A stretch of 9,674 bases of DNA from Gammaproteobacteria bacterium. GTDB taxonomy: Bacteria > Pseudomonadota > Gammaproteobacteria > Steroidobacterales > Woeseiaceae. Position numbers and translations under genes: made by a program. The stretch spans positions 1 through 9,674 of the forward strand of contig QNFK01000039.1 of NCBI GenBank assembly GCA_003645495.1, written 5' to 3'. Within the stretch, counting starts at the first letter, position 1. Every line of letters begins with the position of its first letter. This document shows positions 1 through 7,201 of the stretch, one piece after another. Below the pieces are notes generated by a model. That model did not search any database and was not told the DNA's origin. It saw only the letters and a list, made by a program, of their open reading frames with translations.

Positions 1-122
1 GCACCGAACCACTCAGTAAGCTTCACGCGCACCGGGTCCGGGTACCACTGCGGTGGAAAGGCCAGCAATGCCACCAGCAGGGTTAACATCCAAATACCGT
101 GTTTTTTCAGGAATAACTTCAC
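1..122 (-). CDS. Partial CDS, N-terminus of an unidentified membrane or secreted protein
   Basis: A leftward reading frame starts with GTG at 122-120 and stays open to the window edge, giving 40 complete codons. It begins MKLFLKKHGIW and continues with a hydrophobic stretch (about residues 10-22, ending LLVALLAF), then a hydrophilic segment PPQWYPDPVRVKLTEWFG. The short basic start followed by a hydrophobic helix fits a signal peptide or a first membrane segment. The GTG shares bases with the TGA stop of the upstream gene (4-bp GTGA overlap), a typical translational-coupling arrangement, so I read it as the next gene of the same operon. An in-frame ATG at 89-87 (Met12) is an alternative start but would cut into the hydrophobic segment. 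The rest of the gene lies outside the window and I do not recognise the family. Confidence 0.6.
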   Translation of the reverse strand, partial: MKLFLKKHGIWMLTLLVALLAFPPQWYPDPVRVKLTEWFG

Positions 123-736
123 GTCTCTTGTGCTCTTTCTCCGGACTTCGCAACAAACGCCTGGCGTATCAGGACGATGAAAAGCACACCGAAAACAATG
201 GCAAGCGTCCAGTATGGGAAATTGAAGGCCCCCACGGTAAACGGGAAGACCGCACTATATAGTGTGTCATTGGTTGGATGACCCGCAGTCACGATACCGA
301 CATACTCACCTTTTTCTGCGAACACATGCTCTATACGAAATGATGCTCCAGGTTCGATGACCGGCGGTTGATAAAATACGGTGAGTGCGTCGATGTCTTC
401 AAGCGCCAGGATATCATCGTGCTGGACGAAACGACCGAGACCGGTGGTATCACGGATGATGCGAAAGCTTATCGGCACCTCACGCATGCTGGCATGCAGA
501 TAATCGAGAACAAAAATAGACTCGCCCGTATCGGGCAGGTCCTCGCAAAACTCTTCGTTGCCGCTCGTTTGCGGCTGGTAGGCAGTAAATCGCGCTTCGT
601 AGAAACCAACTTCAATGGTGCACACATCGCCTTTGAGAATTACGCCGCCACTGGCAAACGCTGCGCCGGACAGCAAAACAAAAGGCAGCAGTCGCCAGGT
701 AATGAAGAAACAATTTTTCAGTGGGCGTGACAACAA
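119..736 (-). CDS. Uncharacterised exported protein with C-terminal membrane anchor
   Basis: This 205-residue protein of unknown function has an N-terminal hydrophobic segment (about residues 13-29, ending GAAFASG) that looks like a Sec signal peptide. A mostly beta-rich, acidic domain follows (about 30-168), then one hydrophobic helix (about 174-191) and a short basic cytoplasmic tail. The predicted topology is therefore a periplasmic domain tethered to the inner membrane. Cys39 and Cys64 are the only cysteines in the exported domain and could form a disulfide. Eye-catching segments are GFYEARFTAYQP, EEFCEDLP and VPISFRIIRD. No ATG exists between the upstream stop codon and the domain; the first Met after the start is residue 84. 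The start is therefore probably TTG at 736, or the adjacent TTG at 733, with no strong Shine-Dalgarno. It lies 27 bp after the NhaC gene and overlaps the next gene by 4 bp, so it is probably the third gene of a leftward operon. I cannot assign a named family. Confidence 0.75.
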   Translation of the reverse strand: MLSRPLKNCFFITWRLLPFVLLSGAAFASGGVILKGDVCTIEVGFYEARFTAYQPQTSGNEEFCEDLPDTGESIFVLDYLHASMREVPISFRIIRDTTGLGRFVQHDDILALEDIDALTVFYQPPVIEPGASFRIEHVFAEKGEYVGIVTAGHPTNDTLYSAVFPFTVGAFNFPYWTLAIVFGVLFIVLIRQAFVAKSGERAQET

Positions 737-763
737 GAAACTAAGACTCTTCGAATGAGTGGT

Positions 764-2239
764 TTACGCGGTCGTAGCCTCTGCGGACTCGTCGATCTTA
801 ACCATCGTGAATCCTGTGAATCCGTAAATCATAGACACCACCGGATTAATAAGGTTAAAAAATACGAAAGGCAGATAGGCGAATGTTGCAACGCCCAATG
901 TTGCGGCCATGTATGCGCCACAGGTGTTCCATGGCACCAGCGGTGAAGTCAGGGTGCCTGAGTCTTCTATGACCCGTGACAGGTTTTTTGCGTCAAGACC
1001 GCGTTTCTTAAATTCCGCGCGATACATTTTTCCCGGTAACACAATGGCAATGTACTGATCGGCAGCGACGATGTTAATTCCGATACAACTCATGACGACT
1101 GTTGCTACCAGAGAGCCAGTTGTCTTGGCACGTTTTAATGCGCCATCGACGAGGCGCTGCAGCATACCCGTGTGTTCGAGAATGGCGCCGAATGACAGGG
1201 CCGTTATGATCAACCATATTGTGACCAACATGCTGCTCATGCCGCCGCGAGTGAGAAGGTCATCAACGGCTGCAACGCCGGTGTTTGATACATAACCATC
1301 CGACATTGCGAGCCAGACGCCTTTGGCCATAGCCATGGAACGGGAGAGTTCCGGCGAATCGGCAAACTTGAGTACACCCTCTGGCTGCAGAATTACGGCA
1401 AGTACGCCACCAAGCAAGGCGCCGAAGAGTATTGTCGGCAAAGGCGGTGTCTTTTTGTAAGCAAGATAAAAAACGACGGCGAGTGGCGACAGTGCGAGGA
1501 TCGAAATCCTGAAATTGTCATCGAGCGTGAGCATCAATTGCTGCAATGATGAACTGTCTGCTGTGGCATCGGTGCCGAGTCCGATAATCGAGAATATGAA
1601 CAGGGCCATAATAAATGACGGTCCCGTAGTCCATGCCATGTGTTGAATGTGCGAAAAAATATCGGTCTCAACGACCGCAGGTGCCAGGTTGGTGGTATCG
1701 GACAGCGGTGACATCTTGTCACCAAAATAGGCGCCTGAAATAACGGCACCGGCAGCAATTTCAGGCGACTGGCCGAGTCCCAACGCAACCCCGATCAGTG
1801 CGACACCCAGCGTGCCTGCAACGGTCCAGGAGCTACCTGTAGCAAGTGCAGCGATGGCACAAATCAGGCAGGTCGCAGCAAAAAACCAGCTCGGATTGAG
1901 CAATTCCAGGCCGTAATAAATAAGTGACGGAACAGTACCGGCCATCAGCCAGGTGCCGATCAATGCGCCAACCGATAGAAGAATAAGTATCGCGATCATT
2001 GCGGTGCTGATACCGTCAACAATTGCTCTTTGCAGAGACGCCCACTTATATCCATTCCTGATCGCAACAATCGATGCAATGGCTGCCGCCATGGTCAACA
2101 CGATCTGGTTCGGTCCGGACGAAGAATCAGATCCAAATATAAAAACAGACAACGACAGCATTACGACCAGTGCCGCGATCGGGATCAGAGCATCTGTAAG
2201 AGACGGGGGCTTAGCAGATGGGGATTTAGGAGTTGTCAT
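764..2239 (-). CDS. nhaC: NhaC-family Na+/H+ antiporter
   Basis: This 491-residue polytopic inner-membrane protein has roughly a dozen hydrophobic segments. It contains the hallmark of the NhaC antiporter family, GAYFGDKMSPLSDTTNLA at residues 169-186, preceded by the conserved ATGSSWTVAGTLG (133-145). A second conserved block is LVPWNTCGAYMAATLGV (434-450). The length matches the usual 450-500 residues. Known family members exchange Na+ for H+, or malate plus H+ for lactate plus Na+ (MleN). The sequence alone does not separate these roles, so the gene symbol denotes the family only. The start is ATG at 2239, with no strong Shine-Dalgarno just upstream. It lies 85 bp after the M20 hydrolase gene and 27 bp before the small secreted protein, all on the same strand. 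In this setting it may couple sodium gradients to uptake or exchange of a product of the neighbouring hydrolase, which is inference. Confidence 0.93.
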   Translation of the reverse strand: MTTPKSPSAKPPSLTDALIPIAALVVMLSLSVFIFGSDSSSGPNQIVLTMAAAIASIVAIRNGYKWASLQRAIVDGISTAMIAILILLSVGALIGTWLMAGTVPSLIYYGLELLNPSWFFAATCLICAIAALATGSSWTVAGTLGVALIGVALGLGQSPEIAAGAVISGAYFGDKMSPLSDTTNLAPAVVETDIFSHIQHMAWTTGPSFIMALFIFSIIGLGTDATADSSSLQQLMLTLDDNFRISILALSPLAVVFYLAYKKTPPLPTILFGALLGGVLAVILQPEGVLKFADSPELSRSMAMAKGVWLAMSDGYVSNTGVAAVDDLLTRGGMSSMLVTIWLIITALSFGAILEHTGMLQRLVDGALKRAKTTGSLVATVVMSCIGINIVAADQYIAIVLPGKMYRAEFKKRGLDAKNLSRVIEDSGTLTSPLVPWNTCGAYMAATLGVATFAYLPFVFFNLINPVVSMIYGFTGFTMVKIDESAEATTA

Positions 2240-2268
2240 AATTATTATTTTCTGGCCAGCGCCGGGGC

Positions 2269-2298
2269 ATCATAACTTTTTCTGTGGCTGCTTGTCGG
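2269..2298 (-). promoter_or_regulatory. Candidate internal promoter before the NhaC gene
   Basis: In the 85-bp gap between the M20 gene and the NhaC gene, the minus strand reads CCGACA (2298-2293), an 18-nt spacer, then TATGAT (2274-2269). These match the sigma-70 -35 and -10 consensus at four and five of six positions. Transcription would start about 20 nt before the NhaC ATG. This is a pattern match by eye only. The two genes could equally be read from one upstream promoter, since there is no convincing terminator in the gap. Confidence 0.28.
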
Positions 2299-2324
2299 AG
2301 AAGCAAAAGGACGCCGCCAACGCT

Positions 2325-3626
2325 CTATTCCAGCGCACCACCATCGATGGCCAGCACAGTCTTGAGCAAAACACTGGCGCCATTGGCCATATCCAGTGCC
2401 GTCGTAAATTCCTTTGGCGAATGGCTGATGCCTTTTACGCTCGGCACGAAAATCATTCCTGTCGGGGCAATGTGGGTCATATCCTGGGCATCATGGCCAG
2501 CGCCGCTCGGCATCAACCTGGAGGACAAGCCAAGATCGTCTGCTGCTGTAGAGATTATCCGCCGCATCTGCAGGTCCGTTGGCGCCGGTGGAGACGCGAC
2601 ATCAATCTCGGCAAATCGGATCGGTGTAAAGCGCGCGTCTCCGATGCGGTCTGCCTCGGCTTTGATCAGTTCAAATACCTGCTGCATTTTTTGCGCATCC
2701 AGATCACGAACCTCCAGACTCAGCACAACTTCGCCAGGGATGACGTTGGGTGCGCCCGGCAGCGCACGAATTTTTCCAACCGTCGCCACCTGGCGCCCGG
2801 GTAATTCTGTGGCGATACGATTAATCGCCAGCGTTAGTTCGGCGGCGGTGACCATCGCATCCCAGCGCTTGTTCATCGGCGTTGTACCGGCATGATTGGC
2901 AAAACCATCAATCGTTACATCCCACCAACGGATGCCGACAATTCCTTCCACGATACCAATATTGATGTTTTCTTCGTCGAGAATTCCACCCTGCTCTATA
3001 TGCAGCTCGACAAAGGCAGCAATGCTGCCTGGCTTACGCACTGCGAGCTCGAGACGATTGGGGTCGCCGCCTACGGCGAAGATACCCTCCCTGACCGTCA
3101 AGCCACTATGTGTCATGACTTCGAGCGCACTATCTGTGAGTTTGCCGATCATTGCCCGACTGCCGGTCAGGCCGCCCTCCTCATCAGTGAAGCTGACTAT
3201 TTCCAGAGGATGCCGAGTGTCGATGCCGCGCTCATGCAACAGTTGCGCTACTTCGATCGCACCGATCACTCCAACATCTCCGTCGTAATTACCACCACCC
3301 GGTACCGAGTCGATATGCGAACCAAACATGATCGGTGACAGGCTCTCGTCGCTGCCCTCGCGCCGCCCGATGATGTTGCCAGCCGTATCGACGCGTACGT
3401 TTAACCCTGCTTCACGCATCAGACCCATAATGTATTTGCGCCCGGCGAGATCGGCCTCGCTAAAGGCAACCCGACTGGTGGCGCCGGATGCATCCGCGCC
3501 ATACGCGGATAAGGCCTTGATGCGTTGCTCCATTCGGTCCGGGTCAGCACTGATTTCGTTTGTTTGCGCAGTCGCCATCACTGGCCAGACCAGCATAGCT
3601 ATCAGGAATATCGTACGCCGTAACAT
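2325..3626 (-). CDS. Exported M20-family amidase/carbamoylase-type metallohydrolase
   Basis: This 433-residue zinc-dependent hydrolase belongs to the M20 hydantoinase/carbamoylase group (allantoate amidohydrolase, N-carbamoyl-L-amino-acid hydrolase, beta-ureidopropionase relatives). The motifs, numbered from the ATG, appear in family order: GSHIDSVPGGGNYDG (102-116; His104, bridging Asp115), DEEG (148-151; catalytic/ligand Glu pair), ELHIEQGG (207-214; His209), NHAGTTPM (244-251; lid-domain His245), GAGHDAQDM (375-383) and GISHSPKEF (399-407; His402). The metal-ligand set appears intact. Residues 1-21 (MLRRTIFLIAML..., ATA cleavage motif) form a signal peptide, so the enzyme is probably periplasmic, unlike the mostly cytosolic characterised members. 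I chose ATG 3626 over an upstream TTG at 3641 because GGGGGA lies 5 nt before it and the signal peptide then starts correctly. After DEEG the usual RF-containing loop is shortened. The substrate is unknown: an N-carbamoyl or N-acyl amino acid or a ureide is plausible. It is the first gene of the leftward group. Confidence 0.9.
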   Translation of the reverse strand: MLRRTIFLIAMLVWPVMATAQTNEISADPDRMEQRIKALSAYGADASGATSRVAFSEADLAGRKYIMGLMREAGLNVRVDTAGNIIGRREGSDESLSPIMFGSHIDSVPGGGNYDGDVGVIGAIEVAQLLHERGIDTRHPLEIVSFTDEEGGLTGSRAMIGKLTDSALEVMTHSGLTVREGIFAVGGDPNRLELAVRKPGSIAAFVELHIEQGGILDEENINIGIVEGIVGIRWWDVTIDGFANHAGTTPMNKRWDAMVTAAELTLAINRIATELPGRQVATVGKIRALPGAPNVIPGEVVLSLEVRDLDAQKMQQVFELIKAEADRIGDARFTPIRFAEIDVASPPAPTDLQMRRIISTAADDLGLSSRLMPSGAGHDAQDMTHIAPTGMIFVPSVKGISHSPKEFTTALDMANGASVLLKTVLAIDGGALE

Positions 3627-3697
3627 GAACTTGTCCCCCAATTCTCATTCAACGAGCATATCAACCGGTACAATGGCAGAAAACGGGGGCGCAGGAA
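3627..3697. promoter_or_regulatory. Divergent promoter region between M20 and amidohydrolase genes
   Basis: Only 71 bp separate the two divergent start codons, so both promoters and any operator must sit here or overlap the coding ends. On the plus strand TACAAT (3669-3674) is a good -10 candidate, one mismatch from consensus, placed 23 nt before the amidohydrolase ATG. No convincing -35 hexamer lies at the expected distance, which would fit an activator-dependent promoter. The -10 abuts the palindrome ACCGGT (3664-3669). On the minus strand GGGGGA (3637-3632) is the Shine-Dalgarno of the M20 gene. I found no strong minus-strand promoter hexamers. The tight divergent arrangement suggests shared regulation of the two hydrolase genes, but no regulator gene is visible in the window. 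Confidence 0.45.
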
Positions 3698-5071
3698 ATG
3701 AGAAACACACTGATATGCCTTTTGGTGGTACTCGCATCAGGCAACTCTCTGGCTCAGGAGAGCCTGCGGCCGGATCGGCCGGTCGCACTCGTTGGTGGCA
3801 TGCTGCTCGACGGTTATGAAGCCGAGCCCATTCATCATTCTGTCGTCGTTTTCGAAAACGGCCGTATTACCGCCGTCGGTTCCAAAGACAACACTGAAAT
3901 CCCCGACAACGCCGTCATTATCGACACCGGTGGCAAAACAGTGATGCCCGGATTGATTGATGCACACATGCACATCGACCTCATCGGCCACGGCGAGTAC
4001 GAACGGTACTACGAATTCCTCGACAACATGGAGCGAATCGATGAAGTGATGCCCATCGCTGCAAAACAAATGATGCGCGGCGGAGTCACCAGTGGGTTGG
4101 ACCTGGGCGCACCGTTTCAGATTCTTGCATTTCGCGAGCGCGTACGTTCGGGCGAGATTCCAGGGCCGCGCCTGACCATATCCGGGCCGTGGATCACACG
4201 CCTTGATATGGAAAGCGTGCCAGACGCCTATGAAATCGTCATCGATTCTCCGCGCGAAGCCGCGCAACGAACGAGAGAACTGATAGCTGCCGGATCAGAC
4301 GTCATAAAAACCTGGGTAGGGCTTAGCGAAGACGACTATCGCGCCGTCGTAGAAGAAGCCCATAAACATGGCAAGAAAGTGCACGCGCATTTATATGACC
4401 CGGATGCGATCAGGGCAGCGATCGATGCTGGCGTGGATGTATTTCAACATGTTGGCTCGGCACGCAATCCGCCTTATGACGATGCGCTGGTATCCGAAAT
4501 TGCACACAAGAATATTCCGATCGTACAGACGATCTCACACCGCATCTGGGTTTACCCGGCGACAGTAAAATTTCCGGAGCGGCTCTATGACCCAGTGTAC
4601 AAAAAGGACATGCCCGCCGACATCTACGAGGAATTCATCGCGTCATTCGAAAATTTTCACCGCCGGTCTTATTTCTACGACATTGGCCAGGAATCACGCA
4701 ACGCCGAAAAATCAGCGGGACAATTTATCGAAGCGGGAGCTTATATGGGCGTGGGTACGGACGCAGCCAGCCCTCTTAATATGCATACCGAAGCGATGTG
4801 GCGTGAAATGTCTGCGCTGGTGGACAGTGGCATGACGCCGATACAGGTTATATCCGCCGCCACCAAGACCAACGCCGAGATTCTCGATCAGTTCGATGAG
4901 CTTGGCACTATTGAGCCTGGCAAACTCGCGGACATCATCGTCATCGATGGCAATCCACTCGCCAACATCGACGCAATGCAACACGTGGACATCGTCGTCA
5001 AGGACGGCGGCATCTGGTACGCAGAGTCGGCGGCACATGGACCAGTTACCGAAATCGGTCATGCATTTTAG
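3698..5071 (+). CDS. Exported amidohydrolase-superfamily enzyme (imidazolonepropionase/prolidase-like)
   Basis: This 457-residue metal-dependent amidohydrolase has a signal peptide at residues 1-20 (MRNTLICLLV..., ending SLAQ). A small beta-sandwich part follows, then the TIM-barrel catalytic domain with the expected ligands: HxH at His90/His92 in GLIDAHMHID, Lys204 in DVIKTWVG (candidate carboxylated lysine), His229/His231 in KVHAHLYD, His251 in FQHVGSA and Asp355 in GVGTDAASP. The C-terminus closes the sandwich with the family signature GTIEPGKLADIIVIDGNPL (403-421). Exported relatives of this type characterised in Caulobacter and other bacteria hydrolyse Xaa-Pro or Xaa-Arg/Lys dipeptides, but related proteins act on other amides or lactones, so the substrate is open. 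The start is the only sensible ATG before the signal peptide; the AGGA just before it is unusually close for a Shine-Dalgarno. The S9 peptidase gene follows after 95 bp on the same strand without an evident terminator. Confidence 0.9.
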   Translation: MRNTLICLLVVLASGNSLAQESLRPDRPVALVGGMLLDGYEAEPIHHSVVVFENGRITAVGSKDNTEIPDNAVIIDTGGKTVMPGLIDAHMHIDLIGHGEYERYYEFLDNMERIDEVMPIAAKQMMRGGVTSGLDLGAPFQILAFRERVRSGEIPGPRLTISGPWITRLDMESVPDAYEIVIDSPREAAQRTRELIAAGSDVIKTWVGLSEDDYRAVVEEAHKHGKKVHAHLYDPDAIRAAIDAGVDVFQHVGSARNPPYDDALVSEIAHKNIPIVQTISHRIWVYPATVKFPERLYDPVYKKDMPADIYEEFIASFENFHRRSYFYDIGQESRNAEKSAGQFIEAGAYMGVGTDAASPLNMHTEAMWREMSALVDSGMTPIQVISAATKTNAEILDQFDELGTIEPGKLADIIVIDGNPLANIDAMQHVDIVVKDGGIWYAESAAHGPVTEIGHAF

Positions 5072-5100
5072 GCCTGATCTTCAAGAACCGACTACTGTCC

Positions 5101-5106
5101 TATAAA
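5101..5106 (+). promoter_or_regulatory. Possible -10 element before the S9 peptidase gene
   Basis: The 95-bp gap between the amidohydrolase stop and the S9 peptidase start contains TATAAA at 5101-5106, one mismatch from the -10 consensus, about 60 nt before the start codon. No good -35 hexamer is present at 16-18 nt upstream. There is also no hairpin with a T-run that would end the upstream transcript. The simplest reading is that the peptidase gene is co-transcribed with the amidohydrolase gene, possibly with a weak second promoter here. Confidence 0.22.
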
Positions 5107-5166
5107 CTCACAACCAGTACCAATCGACGCAATGCCTAATTGCAAAGCGCGCTTTCGGGAGAAATG

Positions 5167-7116
5167 ATGAAAAAATTCAGGTACATCGTTGCGTTTCTGG
5201 CAGCGACAGGGTTTGCGCTTTCCATTGCCGCCAGCACCACGTGGGACAATCCAGATGACATTCCGGTTATTGAGCCGGTCTCGGTGGGCCCCGCCGGCGA
5301 GAAACCTGCTGACATAGTGCGTTACCTTATGGCTCGTGGTGCGGAGTCCGCACTGATATCCCCTGACGCTACCAAAATCGCGTTCCGCTATACCGTTACC
5401 GGTGAACGGCAATTGTGGATCGTCGATGCTGCAGGTGGCTGGCCAATACAGCTGACTTTCGGCAACGGCATATCTTTTTTTCGCTGGGCGCCGGACGGCG
5501 AGCACTTGCTGGTTGGGCGAGATGCCAACGGTAACGAGCGCGAAGGTTACTACCTGATCTCCGTGGACGGCACCAAGGAGCACCAGTTGCTGCCGCTAAC
5601 TGACGCTTTCCGTGCATTCGGCATGTTTTCTACAGATGGCTCACAATTTCTTTTTTCTTCCACCGAGCGCAATGGCCTGGACTTCGATATCTACGTCAGC
5701 GACGTCGCAAGTGGCAAAGCGAGACTGGTGTACGAAGGCAGCTTCGGCTTTTTCCCAAAAGCCTGGCAGCCCGACGGGAACATCGTCATCGTTAGCGAAA
5801 CGCGGGGCGAAGATGCGGATGACGTGCATTTGTTGAATATGGACAGCGGCGAACTGACACCGCTGTTCCAGCCCGAAATCGCTGCATCCTATGATGATTT
5901 TGCCTGGATTCCTGACGGCAGTGGTTTCTACCTGACGACCAACCAGGATCGGGAGTTTGCCGGCCTGGCTTTTTATTCCCTGCGGGATAAACAACTGTCC
6001 TTCCTGGAAACCCCTGACGCTGATATAAGCAACGTCACGATGAACGGCAATGGACGTTTTCTTGCCTGGACAACGAATGAGGGTGGCTACGCAAAATTGC
6101 ACGCTATCGATCGACTCACCCAGCGCACGTTGGCAGCGCCTGACCTGCCGCCAGGCGTTTATCAACTCGACATGTCGTCTGCGGCATCATCCCTGAGCAT
6201 CCGCGTCACCGGCCCGGCGACACCGGGTGATGTTTTCGTTTGGGACATCGAGTCAGACAAGACCAGGCAGGCGGTGCAATCTTCACTCGCGGGGCTGGAC
6301 CCGAAGAGTTTCACTGTACCTCTGTCACTGCGTTATCCCGCCAGGGACGATCTTGAACTGCAGGGGTTCCTGTATCTCCCGGACCAGTCACAAGCCTCTG
6401 TATTGCCACCGGTCGTGGTCAAAGTTCATGGTGGCCCGACCGGCCAGTCCAGGCCAACATTCCAACCGCAGGTGCAATATCTGGTCAACAATGGAATTGC
6501 GGTATTCGACGTCAACGTGCGCGGCTCCACCGGTTTTGGCAAGACCTACGCCCGTCTCGACAACCAGGAGAAACGGCTTGATTCAGTACGCGACCTGGTC
6601 GACACCGTAGCGTTCCTGTCAAAAGACGAGCGGCTCGACACACAACGAATCGCTGTCATGGGCGGCTCGTATGGCGGCTACATGGTCAATGCCGTACTCG
6701 GTTCCTATCCGGGTGTGTTCGATGCCGGAGTTTCAATGGTTGGCGTATCTGACTGGGTCCGCGCATTGCAGGAAGCATCGCCAGCCCTGAAGGCTTCAGA
6801 CCGAATTGAGTACGGCGACATTCGCGAAGAGCGCTGGCAGGAATTCTATAAAGTCAATTCACCGATCAACAATGCCGCGAACATCAAGGTGCCGTTGCTG
6901 GTTGAACACGGCGCCAACGACCCGCGTGACCCGGTTACTGAATCCGACCGCCTGGTGAAGACCATTCGCGAAGCGGGTGGCACGGTTACTTACATGCGTT
7001 TTCCGGACGAGGGGCATTCGTTAGCGAAGCAGGTGAATCGCGTTGCTTACTATCGCACGATGGTGAATTTCCTCGAGGAGCACCTGAAACCGGTTGACCA
7101 GAACGCGACGGAGTAA
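5167..7116 (+). CDS. Exported S9-family serine peptidase (prolyl oligopeptidase/acylaminoacyl-peptidase type)
   Basis: This protein is 649 residues from ATG 5167. I preferred this start because GGGAG at 5157-5161 then sits 5 nt upstream; the adjacent ATG at 5164 is equally possible in protein terms, and a TTG at 5140 is unlikely. Residues 1-22 (MKKFRYIVAFLA...) form a signal peptide, so the enzyme probably acts in the periplasm. An N-terminal beta-propeller (about 55-375) shows WD40/TolB-like PD repeats such as ISPDATKIAF and RWAPDGEHLLV. The C-terminal alpha/beta-hydrolase domain (about 390-640) carries the oxyanion motif HGGP (421-424), the nucleophile Ser501 in GGSYGGYM, Asp585 in HGANDPRDP and His617 in DEGHSL, so the triad is complete. 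The family cleaves oligopeptides, often releasing dipeptides or acyl-amino acids. The propeller limits access to short peptides. Length is normal and nothing is broken. Its pairing with a dipeptidase-like amidohydrolase suggests sequential peptide breakdown. Confidence 0.94.
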   Translation: MKKFRYIVAFLAATGFALSIAASTTWDNPDDIPVIEPVSVGPAGEKPADIVRYLMARGAESALISPDATKIAFRYTVTGERQLWIVDAAGGWPIQLTFGNGISFFRWAPDGEHLLVGRDANGNEREGYYLISVDGTKEHQLLPLTDAFRAFGMFSTDGSQFLFSSTERNGLDFDIYVSDVASGKARLVYEGSFGFFPKAWQPDGNIVIVSETRGEDADDVHLLNMDSGELTPLFQPEIAASYDDFAWIPDGSGFYLTTNQDREFAGLAFYSLRDKQLSFLETPDADISNVTMNGNGRFLAWTTNEGGYAKLHAIDRLTQRTLAAPDLPPGVYQLDMSSAASSLSIRVTGPATPGDVFVWDIESDKTRQAVQSSLAGLDPKSFTVPLSLRYPARDDLELQGFLYLPDQSQASVLPPVVVKVHGGPTGQSRPTFQPQVQYLVNNGIAVFDVNVRGSTGFGKTYARLDNQEKRLDSVRDLVDTVAFLSKDERLDTQRIAVMGGSYGGYMVNAVLGSYPGVFDAGVSMVGVSDWVRALQEASPALKASDRIEYGDIREERWQEFYKVNSPINNAANIKVPLLVEHGANDPRDPVTESDRLVKTIREAGGTVTYMRFPDEGHSLAKQVNRVAYYRTMVNFLEEHLKPVDQNATE

Positions 7117-7201
7117 GTATCCCCAGGCAAAGCCTGAGGCTTTAGTTTGTGAGCTGCTCAAAGCGGCTTAACGGGACGGCTGGCGCGCTCTCTTAACAAA
7201 T
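7117..7201. other. Spacer after the S9 peptidase gene with a weak hairpin
   Basis: This is the first part of the convergent spacer. It has no credible open reading frame. At 7129-7143 a perfect small inverted repeat AAAGCC-TGA-GGCTTT begins 12 nt after the peptidase stop and is followed by TAGTTTGT. This could be a weak plus-strand terminator, but the U-tract is interrupted. The remainder (7150-7201) shows nothing I can assign. Confidence 0.35.

Noticed and set aside
368..730. A 120-codon open frame on the plus strand opposite the small secreted protein
   Set aside because: I kept the minus-strand frame because it has a signal peptide, a C-terminal membrane helix and tight operon spacing. 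The plus-strand product has none of these.
1953..2804. A 283-codon open frame on the plus strand, opposite the NhaC start and the M20 3' end
   Set aside because: It spans two well-supported genes on the other strand. Its product is a low-quality mix rich in His, Arg and Cys with no recognisable domain, and no ribosome binding site precedes it. It is an antisense shadow.
3737..4267. A 176-codon open frame on the minus strand within the amidohydrolase gene
   Set aside because: The sense strand has a full set of catalytic motifs. The antisense product has no recognisable motif or plausible start.
5140..5142. TTG at 5140 as the start of the S9 peptidase
   Set aside because: It would put polar residues before the basic MKK start of the signal peptide and ignore the GGGAG Shine-Dalgarno in front of the paired ATG codons.
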